A stretch of DNA of 64,000 nt from contig NZ_CP007035.1 of assembly GCF_000243115.2 (NCBI RefSeq), positions 4,092,001 to 4,156,000 of the forward strand, written 5' to 3'. Below, piece after piece: positions 56,008 to 64,000 of this stretch. Below the pieces are notes generated by a model. It had not been told where the DNA came from, made no database searches, and saw only the letters and a program-made list of their open reading frames with translations. The stretch is from Niabella soli DSM 19437 (lineage in GTDB: Bacteria; Bacteroidota; Bacteroidia; Chitinophagales; Chitinophagaceae). Both the position numbers and the translations under genes were made by a program. The first letter of the stretch is position 1. Each line of letters begins with the position of its first letter.

Positions 56008-56610
56008 TTATGCTTTCTTTGTATCCATCTCCACAACACCGCCGGTAACGGTGTATTTCATGGCGTCGCCGGCACTGATATTGTCTATGATTTTTACTTT
56101 TGCTCTGGGTAAAATATATAACTGACCCGAAAAAGCGTAAGAATGGGGCACATAAACGCCGATCATATCATCGCCTAAATGAAACTTCTCCATCATTTCG
56201 TCGGTAACAAATCCCAACACCCACACATCGCTCCCAAATATATTGGCCAGTACCGGTTGCGTAAATTTTTTCTTATCGCCGGCAAAGGCGCGGAAAAAAT
56301 CTTTAGCCGAAGTGTAAAGGATCTTAATGCCGGGGGTACGCTCCAGCCAGTGATCCAGAAAATTGAGCAGGGCCTCCATTATGATGGAGCTGCTGACCCA
56401 TCCGATAAAAAAGATAAAGGCAATAATAATAATAAAGCCCAGACCGGGAATGCCGATAAAAGGCCGCAGGAAATTATCCACCCAGTTAAAAAACAGGTAC
56501 AGGATGTAAATAGTGAGGGCGATGGGCGCCAGTATAATAAGCCCCTGTATAAAATAACGGAAAAGCTTTTTTACGAAACCATCGTCGTCGCTGTTTTCAA
56601 TTGATGCCAT
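56008..56610 (-). CDS. DUF502 family membrane protein
   Basis: The 200-residue protein has two long membrane segments (about 17-40 and 52-80) and then a soluble beta-rich domain with GVYVPHSYAFSGQLYILPRAKV, which is the DUF502 signature region. It is an inner-membrane protein of unknown function. First gene of a two-gene minus-strand operon with DUF1015. Confidence 0.88.
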   Translation of the reverse strand: MASIENSDDDGFVKKLFRYFIQGLIILAPIALTIYILYLFFNWVDNFLRPFIGIPGLGFIIIIAFIFFIGWVSSSIIMEALLNFLDHWLERTPGIKILYTSAKDFFRAFAGDKKKFTQPVLANIFGSDVWVLGFVTDEMMEKFHLGDDMIGVYVPHSYAFSGQLYILPRAKVKIIDNISAGDAMKYTVTGGVVEMDTKKA

Positions 56611-56682
56611 AGTGGAACAAAAATAAATGGTTTTACTTGCAAACCGGGTTTTCAGGTATTAGGATATTCCCGGGTTCTCACA

Positions 56683-56746
56683 GATTGCTCAGATTTACAC
56701 AGATTTTTGAAAGCCCCCGCTGCGTCGTTGCTCCGTTGCGTCGCTG
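56683..56746. repeat. 64-bp direct repeat, left copy
   Basis: Begins ATTGCTCAGATTTACACAGA and ends TTGCGTCGCTGC. It matches 57212-57275 with 61 of 64 bases and stands a few bases before element B. A looser match extends about 6 bp further out (CTCACA). Confidence 0.9.
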
Positions 56747-56751
56747 CTGCT

Positions 56752-57190
56752 AATAATAAACCGGTGTCAATTTTATTAAAATACTTGTGATGCTGATTGA
56801 CGGATGGGGTATCGCTGCAGGATCAACTTATAGGCCGAGCCGATGGCTCTCTACTTTTAGTTGCGCGCTTTTAACAAGAAACTAAAGTTCCTTGTTAACC
56901 CATTAAACCGAGGCTACGCCTCTTCGACGTTTACTGACTGGAGGTTTCAACTAGTTTAATCATATGCTCAATGTGACAGAAAGCCAGAGGCTTGCGTTCT
57001 TCAGGTTACTTCGGAATTTATTCCGAAGTAATGAGCCAAATATAGGGGATTGAGTGCCATCGGCACGACCCATTTCGAAAGCAACCCCAGGCCTGCTATT
57101 GCTCTTAGCTAACGAGCACCCCACTTGCTTTGATCACAATGAAGGAGAATCCATAAGTCCATTATGATAATTTTGATACCGGTTTATCAT
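56752..57190 (+). repeat. structured dispersed element, copy B
   Basis: A 439-bp element related to 49571-50052. Ends ATAATAAACCCGGTGTCAA and TTGATACCGGTTTATCAT are inverted repeats with two substitutions and one extra base. The same ordered stem-loops occur at 56837-56849 (GAGCC-GAT-GGCTC), 56871-56898, 56910-56922 (GAGGC-TAC-GCCTC), 56981-56993 (AAGCC-AGA-GGCTT), 57006-57031 (12-bp stem) and 57054-57066 (GTGCC-ATC-GGCAC). No open frame is shared with copy A. It fills most of the 56611-57498 gap. Confidence 0.82.
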
Positions 57191-57211
57191 AAAAACTAAG
57201 CAACTCACAAA

Positions 57212-57275
57212 ATTGCTCAGGTTTACACAGATTTTTGAAAGCCCCCGCTGCGCCGTTGCTCCCTTGCGTCGCTGC
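57212..57275. repeat. 64-bp direct repeat, right copy
   Basis: Same orientation as 56683-56746 with three substitutions. It lies 21 bp after the right end of element B. The following 57276-57453 stretch shows no gene and no other clear structure. Confidence 0.9.
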
Positions 57276-57453
57276 GAGAAACCCTTAGCACTTTTGCGTG
57301 GAATCAGTGCGCTTTATACCCCATCTCGCACGAAATACATAAAAAAGTAAATACCCGGCTTTCACCGGCAAAATTATGCCGTTCACCGGTATCGATGGGG
57401 GCGTCAGGAAGGATCGGGATAACTTCGGTTAAGTTTTTTGAAAATTCCACTCA

Positions 57454-57490
57454 GGAAACTTTGATTGTGCTAAAAGTTTCCATAGTTTCG
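57454..57490 (+). promoter_or_regulatory. promoter and inverted-repeat operator of the efflux operon
   Basis: GGAAACTTT (57454-57462) and AAAGTTTCC (57473-57481) are perfect 9-bp inverted arms with a 10-bp spacer. They overlap a Bacteroidota-type promoter: TTTG ending at 57463, 19 bp, then TAGTTTCG (57483-57490; one mismatch to TAnnTTTG). Transcription would start almost at the TetR ATG (57499). A TetR dimer bound here would block the promoter, so autorepression is the natural reading. Confidence 0.7.
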
Positions 57491-57498
57491 CCGCGCAA

Positions 57499-58143
57499 AT
57501 GGAAGAAATAAGCGAGCATAAATTACGGATACGGGAACAGGCCCTCCAACTGTTTTTTCAATACGGTACCCGCAGTGTTAGTATGGACGACATTGCGGGG
57601 GCTGTGGGCAGCAGTAAAAAAACCATCTACCAGTATTATACAGATAAGGACGACCTGGTGAGCGATGCGATTGAAAACGTACTGCTTGATAATTGCCGGG
57701 AATGTGAGTCGGTGATAGCCATTGCTGATAATGCCATTCATGAAGGGTTTCTGGCTATTGATCAAACCTCGCAATTGTTCCGGAGCATGAACCCGGTGCT
57801 GATGAATGATCTGAAGAAGTACCATGCTGCGGCCTATAAAAAGTTTATAAACTATAAGGGCGAGTTCATTTATCAGATCATTGTCAATAATATGAAACGG
57901 GGGATTGCAGAGGGGCTGTACCGGGAGGATCTGAATATTGAAGTGATGGCGCGCTTTAGAGTGGAAAGTATTATCATACCCTTTCTCCCGGATTTTTATG
58001 GCAAAGTGCCCACCGGTCTTTTTGAAGTGCAGCGGGAACTGTTTTATTTCTTCCTCCACGGAATGGCCACCATCAAAGGACAAAAGTTAATAGAAAAATA
58101 TAAAAAACGTAAACCAAAAAACAGTTCAGATGCAAAAGATTAG
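57499..58143 (+). CDS. TetR/AcrR family regulator
   Basis: 214 residues: N-terminal helix-turn-helix (about 8-55) with QALQLFFQYGTRSVSMDDIAGAVGSSKKTIYQYYTDKDDLV, then a helical ligand-binding domain without recognisable motif. It heads a tolC-adaptor-RND operon and very likely represses it until an inducer binds. The 3' end overlaps tolC by 14 bp. The operator candidate lies just upstream. Confidence 0.93.
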   Translation: MEEISEHKLRIREQALQLFFQYGTRSVSMDDIAGAVGSSKKTIYQYYTDKDDLVSDAIENVLLDNCRECESVIAIADNAIHEGFLAIDQTSQLFRSMNPVLMNDLKKYHAAAYKKFINYKGEFIYQIIVNNMKRGIAEGLYREDLNIEVMARFRVESIIIPFLPDFYGKVPTGLFEVQRELFYFFLHGMATIKGQKLIEKYKKRKPKNSSDAKD

Positions 58144-59503
58144 GTTGATCGTATTAGCGGCTGCAGGACTGTTTGCACTATACCATGCAAACGCCCAGGA
58201 CAGCAGTCATTATTTTAGTTTACAGCAGGCATTGGAGTATGGCCGGCAGCATAATGCACAGGTGAAAAATGCTTTGCTGGATATCCAGTTACAGGAGCAG
58301 GTAAACCGGGAAGTAACCGGGAGCGCTTATCCGCAGATAAGCGGCCGGGCCGGCATTACTGATAACGTAAAAATTTCCAAGATATTTCTTCCCGCAGGCT
58401 CACCCAATTTTTTTGAAGGCAGCAGCACGCCCTTAACTAAAGATACGTACGTTTCGGCAGCGCTTTTTTCTGCACCATGGAGCGGGGTTGCAGGGGTTAC
58501 GCTTACGCAACTCTTGTTTGACGGACAAGTATTTACCGGCCTTCAGGCGAGAAAAACATTGATCAATTATAAAGAAAAAGCGGCCGATGTAACATTTGAA
58601 CAAATAAGACTGAACATCGCCAAGATCTATTACCAATTGGTTGTGAGCAAAACGCAATTAGCCCTGATTGACAGCAATCTTTCTTTTGTGCAAAAGAACA
58701 TTCACGATACCAAAATTATGTATGATAACGGTTTTGCGGAGAATGTGGATATAGATAAGCTGACCGTTACGCAGGCCAACCTGCTATCGCAAAAAAAACA
58801 GGTAACCAATGCCACTGCAAATGGTTATTTGGCATTAAAAATGTTAATGGGGATGCCCATGAAGGAGGAGCTGGTACTTACCGATGAGCTTACTGATGAC
58901 AAATTAAAGGAAGGGATAATTGAAAGTGTTACAGCGTTTGATTATAGCCAGCGAAAAGATTTTCAGGCGGCCGTATTGGGCAGAAAACTGAACGAGTTGG
59001 AAATACAACGATATAAATATAGTAAGATTCCTTCCGTTGCGCTGAATGGCTCCTGGGATTATATGACGCAGACCAACAGGATGCCTAAAATGTTTAATGG
59101 CACCGCAGAATGGTATCCTGTTAGCTCGTTATCCCTTAATATCAACATCCCTATTTTTAACGGGTTTGCTACGAATGCGAGAATCGCACAGGCAAAAATC
59201 AAACTGCAGCAAACGGAAAATCAGATCGATGCGCTTAAATTAACTATTGATCAGGAGCGGGAATCTGCAGTAAATACTTTTAAATCAGCCATCACTGACA
59301 TGGATTACCAAAAGCAAAACATGCAATTGGCTGAAAAAGTATACAACCAAACTAAAAAGAAGTATGAAACAGGAACGGGGAGCCAGTTGGAGATTGACAA
59401 CGCACGGGTACAATTGCAGGCTGCTCAAACCAATTACTACACTGCATTGTATAATGCGATCATTGCCAAAGTAGATTTCTTAAAAGCAACAGGTAAACTA
59501 TAA
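58130..59503 (+). CDS. TolC-family outer membrane efflux channel
   Basis: 457 residues, signal peptide about 1-22 (ending ANAQ). Two OEP repeats follow, each with long coiled helices: LQQALEYGRQHNAQVKNALLDIQLQEQ in the first, and IAQAKIKLQQTENQIDALKLTIDQE and KYETGTGSQLEIDNARVQLQAAQ in the second. It forms the outer membrane tunnel of the tripartite pump. Starts inside the tetR gene. Confidence 0.93.
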   Translation: MQKIRLIVLAAAGLFALYHANAQDSSHYFSLQQALEYGRQHNAQVKNALLDIQLQEQVNREVTGSAYPQISGRAGITDNVKISKIFLPAGSPNFFEGSSTPLTKDTYVSAALFSAPWSGVAGVTLTQLLFDGQVFTGLQARKTLINYKEKAADVTFEQIRLNIAKIYYQLVVSKTQLALIDSNLSFVQKNIHDTKIMYDNGFAENVDIDKLTVTQANLLSQKKQVTNATANGYLALKMLMGMPMKEELVLTDELTDDKLKEGIIESVTAFDYSQRKDFQAAVLGRKLNELEIQRYKYSKIPSVALNGSWDYMTQTNRMPKMFNGTAEWYPVSSLSLNINIPIFNGFATNARIAQAKIKLQQTENQIDALKLTIDQERESAVNTFKSAITDMDYQKQNMQLAEKVYNQTKKKYETGTGSQLEIDNARVQLQAAQTNYYTALYNAIIAKVDFLKATGKL

Positions 59504-59532
59504 CCGACAAACTAAACAATAAAATAAGTTTT

Positions 59533-60735
59533 ATGAAAAATGTATTGCGCTATTCGCTGCCGTTTATGCTAATCGTTTCATTGGCCGCTTGCGGTGGTGG
59601 AAAGGAAAAAGGAAAAGTGGGCGACCTGAAGGCGAAGATCGAAAAGCTGAAAGGAGAGCAGAAAAAAACGAACGATGAATTAGCCTCATTAGAAGCACAA
59701 TTGGAAAAATTAGAACCCTCTGCTGTAAAAGCAAAGTTCATATCCGTGGCAACCATTGGCAGTGGCAATTTTGATCACTATATAGATCTGCAGGGAAAAA
59801 TTGATGCAAAGAACAGCGGCTATGTGGCTCCTAAAGGGCAACCGGGCGTAGTAAGGGCGCTTTATGTAAAGCAGGGCGATCGCGTTAGCAAAGGACAACG
59901 GCTGGCCAAACTGGATGATGCTGTACAACGCCAGGCGGTAGTGGCTGCAGAAGAGCAGTCAGGCGTTGTAAAAGCGCAGTTGGGTCTTGCGAAAACAACT
60001 TACGAGCGATACAAAAATCTTTGGGCAAATAATATTGGCAGTGAAATGAATGTAATAAATGCCAAATCCCAGGTAGATGCTTTAACCAGCCAGTTGCGTG
60101 CGGCGGAAGCACAAATACAGCAGGCAAAAGAAGCGCTGAGCTTTACAAATGTGACGGCTGATATCAGCGGTACGATTGACCAGGTGAATGTGCGGGTAGG
60201 CGAGATTTTCGCGGGCATGGCCGGAACCGTTCCCCAGATATCTATCGTAAACACGGGTGTTTTAAAACTGGTGGTTAATGTTCCGGAAACCTATATCGAT
60301 CGGGTAAAACTGGGCACTCCTTTAAAGATCACCCTGCCGGATGCGAATAATAAAGAATTTCCCGGTAAGGCAAGTGTGGTAAGTAAATTGATTGATCCTA
60401 CCACACGTTCTTTTTATGTAGAAGCAACCGTGCCGCAGGACCCCGCCATCCGCGCCAATCAGTTGGCTAAAGTTCAAATACGGGATTACGCTACTTCCAA
60501 TGCTATTACCATTCCGGTAAGTACACTGCAAACAGACAACGAGGGCAAATTTGTTTTGGTGGCCGTTAAAGAGGGCAATAACCTGGTGGCACGGAAAAAA
60601 CGGGTGGTGGTTGGAGAATTGTATCGCGATCAGTTGGAAGTAAAATCCGGTTTAGCCAATGGAGACCAGTTAATCACTGAAGGATTTCAGAGCCTGCATG
60701 AAGGGCAGGTGGTGACCACCCAGGCTTCAAATTAA
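59533..60735 (+). CDS. RND efflux periplasmic adaptor (HlyD/AcrA family), lipoprotein
   Basis: 400 residues; lipobox LAAC gives Cys20. A short Lys/Glu-rich coiled coil follows (about 29-63), then the split biotinyl-lipoyl domain (VVRALYVKQGDRVSKGQRLAKL), a helical hairpin and the beta-barrel domain (LVVNVPETYIDRVKLGTPLKI). It links the inner-membrane pump to TolC. It follows tolC after 29 bp and precedes the RND gene by 45 bp. Confidence 0.94.
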   Translation: MKNVLRYSLPFMLIVSLAACGGGKEKGKVGDLKAKIEKLKGEQKKTNDELASLEAQLEKLEPSAVKAKFISVATIGSGNFDHYIDLQGKIDAKNSGYVAPKGQPGVVRALYVKQGDRVSKGQRLAKLDDAVQRQAVVAAEEQSGVVKAQLGLAKTTYERYKNLWANNIGSEMNVINAKSQVDALTSQLRAAEAQIQQAKEALSFTNVTADISGTIDQVNVRVGEIFAGMAGTVPQISIVNTGVLKLVVNVPETYIDRVKLGTPLKITLPDANNKEFPGKASVVSKLIDPTTRSFYVEATVPQDPAIRANQLAKVQIRDYATSNAITIPVSTLQTDNEGKFVLVAVKEGNNLVARKKRVVVGELYRDQLEVKSGLANGDQLITEGFQSLHEGQVVTTQASN

Positions 60736-60780
60736 AATTCAATAAGCGGCACGCGAGTGCCTGGCAAATAAAATAACTTT

Positions 60781-63700
60781 ATGAGTGCTTTAGAAAATTT
60801 TACTGGAAAGTTTAAGGAGTTCTTCCTTACCAGTTGGGCGGTGAAGAACCGTACCACGGTATACCTGATGATCCTGATGGTTTCCCTTTTTGGCGTGTAT
60901 AAATTTGTAACCACACCAAAAGAAAGCTTTCCTGATATTGTAATACCGAATGTTTATATATCCACCATCTACGTCGGTAACTCCCCAAAAGATATTGAGA
61001 ACCTGGTTACCCAACCCATCGAAAAGCAATTGAAGGGGATGACGGGCATAAAGGTTTCCAAAATTACCAGCAGCTCCTTCCAGGATTATTCCATGATATT
61101 AGTGGAATTTGGTTCCGATGAAAAAGTAGATGTGGCCGTTCAGAAAGTAAAAGATGCGATCGATAAGGCCAAACAGGACCTGCCTACGGACCTTACCCAG
61201 GAACCTACGGCATTGGAAGTAAGTATGTCCGAAATGCCGATCATGTATGTAAACCTGAGCGGGGATATCGATAAGATCCGGCTGAAGGAATATGCAGATA
61301 AAATGAAGGACCGCATTGAGGAACTGTCGCAGATCACAAGAGTAGACCTGGTGGGTGCGCCCGAGCGGGAATTTCAGATCAACGTCGATAATGCAAAAAT
61401 GCAGGCGGCCGGCGTCACTTTTGATGATATTTCCAATGCGGTAAAAGCGGAGAACAATGATATATCCGGCGGCTTGCTGGAGGTAGGGAATATGCGCCGC
61501 AACCTGCAGTTAAAAGGACAGTTTAAAACAGCCGGTGATATTGAACAGGTGATCGTCCGGAATAATACCGGTAACCCTATTTATCTGAAAAATATTGCAA
61601 ACATTAAAGACACTATCAAGGAAACAGATAGTTATGCCCGCCTGGATGGCAAAACGGTACTAACCTTAAATATTATCAAACGAAGCGGGGAGAACCTGAT
61701 TGAAACCGTTGACGCCGTTAAGGCCATCAGCGAGGATATGAAAAAGACGGTGTTCCCGCAGAATTTGAATGTAACGGTTACCGGTGACCAGAGTATTTCC
61801 ACAAAAACCTCGTTTAACGACCTGGTGAACTCCATTGTTATCGGCTTTGTGCTGGTGCTAATTATCCTGATGTTCTTTATGGGATTAACCAATGCCTTCT
61901 TTGTGGCATTAAGCGTGCCGCTGAGTATGTTTGTGGCATTTGTATTTCTGCCATTGGGTGAATTGTTTATTGGCGGCCATATTACGCTGAACTTTATGGT
62001 GCTGTTCGCCTTATTGTTTGGCCTGGGAATCATCGTGGATGACGCCATCGTGGTAATTGAGAACACGCACCGGATCTTTACGGAGGCCAAAGGAAAGCTC
62101 GATTCGCAACGTTCGGCCATGGCCGCAGCAGGCGAGGTATTTGTTCCGGTGCTGGCCGGTACCTTAACCACACTGGCCCCCTTCTTCCCGCTATTATTCT
62201 GGCCGGGGATCATCGGTAAGTTTATGATCTACCTGCCATTGATGCTGATCTTTACGTTAGCTGCATCCCTGATCGTAGCCTTTTTAATGAACCCGGTATT
62301 TGCGGTTGATTTTATGAATCACGCAGAGAACCCGGAACATAAAAAGAAATCCGACGTGTTCCGGTCCCGGCCGTTCATCACGATGGTGATCATCGGTATT
62401 TTCTTTGATCTGATCGGATTGGCGTTTTTCAAAAAAGGAAGCACGGCTTTCTTTATAGGCAACCTTAGCTTGTTTTTGGCGTTGCTCACTGTTTTGTACA
62501 CCTATTTTATTGAAGATTGGATCCATAATTTTCAAAACCGGGCCTTGCCCTGGATCATGGGGCATTATGAAACCTTGCTACGCTGGGCATTGAAGGGCTG
62601 GCGGCCGGTATGGCTTTTATTGGGCGCCTTTGGATTGTTGGTCTTTTCATTTATGCTCTTTGGCGCCTCGGCAGGGGCCGGAAGAACCAAAGTGGTATTC
62701 TTCCCGTCCTCCGATCCTAATTTTATTTATGTGTACCTGAAATTGCCCAGTGGAACGGATGTGAAATACACAGATTCAATCACCCGCACCCTGGAAGCCA
62801 AGGTAAATCAGGCGTTGGATCAGGATCCGTTAAAAGGGAAAAAGAACCACGTGGTAGAAAGCGTTATTGCCAACGTGGCGGTTGGCGCTGCCGATCCCAA
62901 CAGCGGCGATCGCAGTACGCGTAGCAACCTGGGGCGTATACAGGTGTCGTTTGTGGAGTTTGAGAAGCGGCATGGAGTAGGTACAGCACAGTACCTTACA
63001 AAAGTGCGCCAGGCCATTAAAAATATCCCCGGCGCTGAAATATCGGTGGAGCAGGAAAAGAATGGACCTCCTACCGACCCGCCGATCAATATTGAGGTGG
63101 CGAGTGAGCAATTTGATAACCTGATTCCTACGGCCGTAAATCTGAAAAATTACCTGGATAGTTTGCAAATACCCGGGGTAGAGGAATTGAAAATGGATGT
63201 GGACCTTACCAGTCCGGAAGTAGCGCTGAAAGTGAACCGTGAACGGGCTTTGAGCGAGGGGGTTTCTTCTTACCAGATCGGCATGCAGATACGGACCGCA
63301 CTCTTTGGAAATGAGGCCAGCAAAATAAAGAACGGGAAAGATGAGTATAAGATCTATGTGCGTAATACGGAGCTGCAAAGAAAGAACCTGACCGACCTGC
63401 TCAATATGAACGTGGTATTCCGCGACATGGCTACCGGCAAGGTAAAAAGCGTACCGATCAGTTCCGTTGTGGATGTGGATTATACCAATACATTGGGAAG
63501 CGTACAGCGTAAGAACCAAAAGCGGATGATCACGCTGCGCAGTAACGTTCTGGAATCGGAAGGCTATACGCCTACGGCAGTGAACGCGCAGATTAAATCG
63601 GCAATCGATAACTTCCATCCAACGGGAGAGGATGTAACGATCAAACAGACCGGTGAAGGCGCACAGCAGGCAGAAACGGGGGCCTTCCTTGGGAACGCAT

Positions 63701-64000
63701 TGCTCATCGCCCTTGGGCTGATCTTATTGATCCTTGTAGCCCAGTTTAACTCCATGAGCAAATCGGTGATCATCCTTACCGAGATCATATTTAGTATCAT
63801 TGGGGTGCTGTTGGGCTTTACATTCACCGGAATGGCCGTGTCAGTGGTAATGACGGGTGTGGGTATTCTTGGCCTGGCCGGTATCGTAATCAAGAACGGG
63901 ATCCTCGTAATTGAGTTTGCCGATGAGTTGCGGGCCCGTGGATTAAGAACCCGTGAAGCCGTGATACAGGCCGGTAAAACACGGATCATCCCGGTATTGC
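60781..64000 (+). CDS. RND efflux permease (AcrB/HAE-1 family), 3' end beyond window
   Basis: The frame from the ATG at 60781 stays open for 1073 codons to the window edge, so little of the protein is missing. Features: first membrane helix (about 20-42), porter-domain segments, and TM4 with GLGIIVDDAIVVIENTHR, containing the paired Asp of the proton relay. A second porter domain follows, then the C-terminal helix set beginning ALLIALGLILLILVAQFNS, and GVGILGLAGIVIKNGILVIEF. It exports substrates using the proton motive force. Substrates cannot be inferred. Confidence 0.95.
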   Translation, partial: MSALENFTGKFKEFFLTSWAVKNRTTVYLMILMVSLFGVYKFVTTPKESFPDIVIPNVYISTIYVGNSPKDIENLVTQPIEKQLKGMTGIKVSKITSSSFQDYSMILVEFGSDEKVDVAVQKVKDAIDKAKQDLPTDLTQEPTALEVSMSEMPIMYVNLSGDIDKIRLKEYADKMKDRIEELSQITRVDLVGAPEREFQINVDNAKMQAAGVTFDDISNAVKAENNDISGGLLEVGNMRRNLQLKGQFKTAGDIEQVIVRNNTGNPIYLKNIANIKDTIKETDSYARLDGKTVLTLNIIKRSGENLIETVDAVKAISEDMKKTVFPQNLNVTVTGDQSISTKTSFNDLVNSIVIGFVLVLIILMFFMGLTNAFFVALSVPLSMFVAFVFLPLGELFIGGHITLNFMVLFALLFGLGIIVDDAIVVIENTHRIFTEAKGKLDSQRSAMAAAGEVFVPVLAGTLTTLAPFFPLLFWPGIIGKFMIYLPLMLIFTLAASLIVAFLMNPVFAVDFMNHAENPEHKKKSDVFRSRPFITMVIIGIFFDLIGLAFFKKGSTAFFIGNLSLFLALLTVLYTYFIEDWIHNFQNRALPWIMGHYETLLRWALKGWRPVWLLLGAFGLLVFSFMLFGASAGAGRTKVVFFPSSDPNFIYVYLKLPSGTDVKYTDSITRTLEAKVNQALDQDPLKGKKNHVVESVIANVAVGAADPNSGDRSTRSNLGRIQVSFVEFEKRHGVGTAQYLTKVRQAIKNIPGAEISVEQEKNGPPTDPPINIEVASEQFDNLIPTAVNLKNYLDSLQIPGVEELKMDVDLTSPEVALKVNRERALSEGVSSYQIGMQIRTALFGNEASKIKNGKDEYKIYVRNTELQRKNLTDLLNMNVVFRDMATGKVKSVPISSVVDVDYTNTLGSVQRKNQKRMITLRSNVLESEGYTPTAVNAQIKSAIDNFHPTGEDVTIKQTGEGAQQAETGAFLGNALLIALGLILLILVAQFNSMSKSVIILTEIIFSIIGVLLGFTFTGMAVSVVMTGVGILGLAGIVIKNGILVIEFADELRARGLRTREAVIQAGKTRIIPVL

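Overview
The window looks like a chromosomal segment of a Bacteroidota bacterium, most likely family Chitinophagaceae. This is an inference. It rests on SusC/SusD pairs, the LpxC-FabZ fusion, GLPGLI and DUF2089 proteins, promoter-like TAnnTTTG elements, weak ribosome-binding sites and typical protein sequence style. I see no tRNA, rRNA, CRISPR array or transposase gene.

Layout. 1-4.0 kb (minus strand): a DUF2089 / five-helix membrane protein / serine hydrolase operon, a PhnP-like metallo-hydrolase, a 23S-IVS-type four-helix protein set between repeats, and a small conserved protein. 4.1-7.9 kb: an HD phosphohydrolase, lpxD and lpxC-fabZ (lipid A and fatty acid synthesis). 8.2-11.5 kb: a DoxX protein, an SRPBCC protein and gyrB. 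11.6-16.9 kb: a TonB-receptor-like barrel with its GLPGLI partner, a TPR protein and a 67-residue protein with a strong terminator.

17.1-49.5 kb is one pectin utilisation locus, all on the plus strand. The surface and periplasmic part holds a PL10 pectate lyase, SusC, SusD, a third surface lipoprotein, a CE12 acetylesterase, GH28, a DUF1593 protein, two CE8 pectin methylesterases, GH43, a second GH28 and GH105. The cytoplasmic part holds uxaB, uxaA, uxaC, kduD, kduI, kdgK, a YhcH-family protein, a KDPG aldolase, an ExuT-like transporter and kdgF, and it ends with a GH2. Together they can demethylate, deacetylate and depolymerise pectin, import uronates, and convert both saturated and 4,5-unsaturated galacturonate to KDG, KDPG, and then pyruvate and glyceraldehyde-3-phosphate. 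No transcription regulator is encoded inside the locus.

50.0-56.6 kb (minus strand): an NAD(P)H oxidoreductase, a Crp/Fnr regulator, an acyl-CoA ligase, a TPR protein, a DUF1015 protein and a DUF502 protein. 57.5-64.0 kb (plus strand): a TetR-TolC-adaptor-RND efflux operon whose promoter carries a 9+9 bp inverted repeat; the RND gene runs off the window.

The most unusual feature is non-coding. Two diverged copies of a 440-480 bp element (49571-50052 and 56752-57190) have imperfect terminal inverted repeats and the same ordered series of six stem-loops. Differences between the copies largely preserve pairing, and no reading frame is shared. One copy ends on a gene's stop codon; the other sits between 64-bp direct repeats. 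Several other intergenic gaps hold short palindromic or phrase-like repeats.
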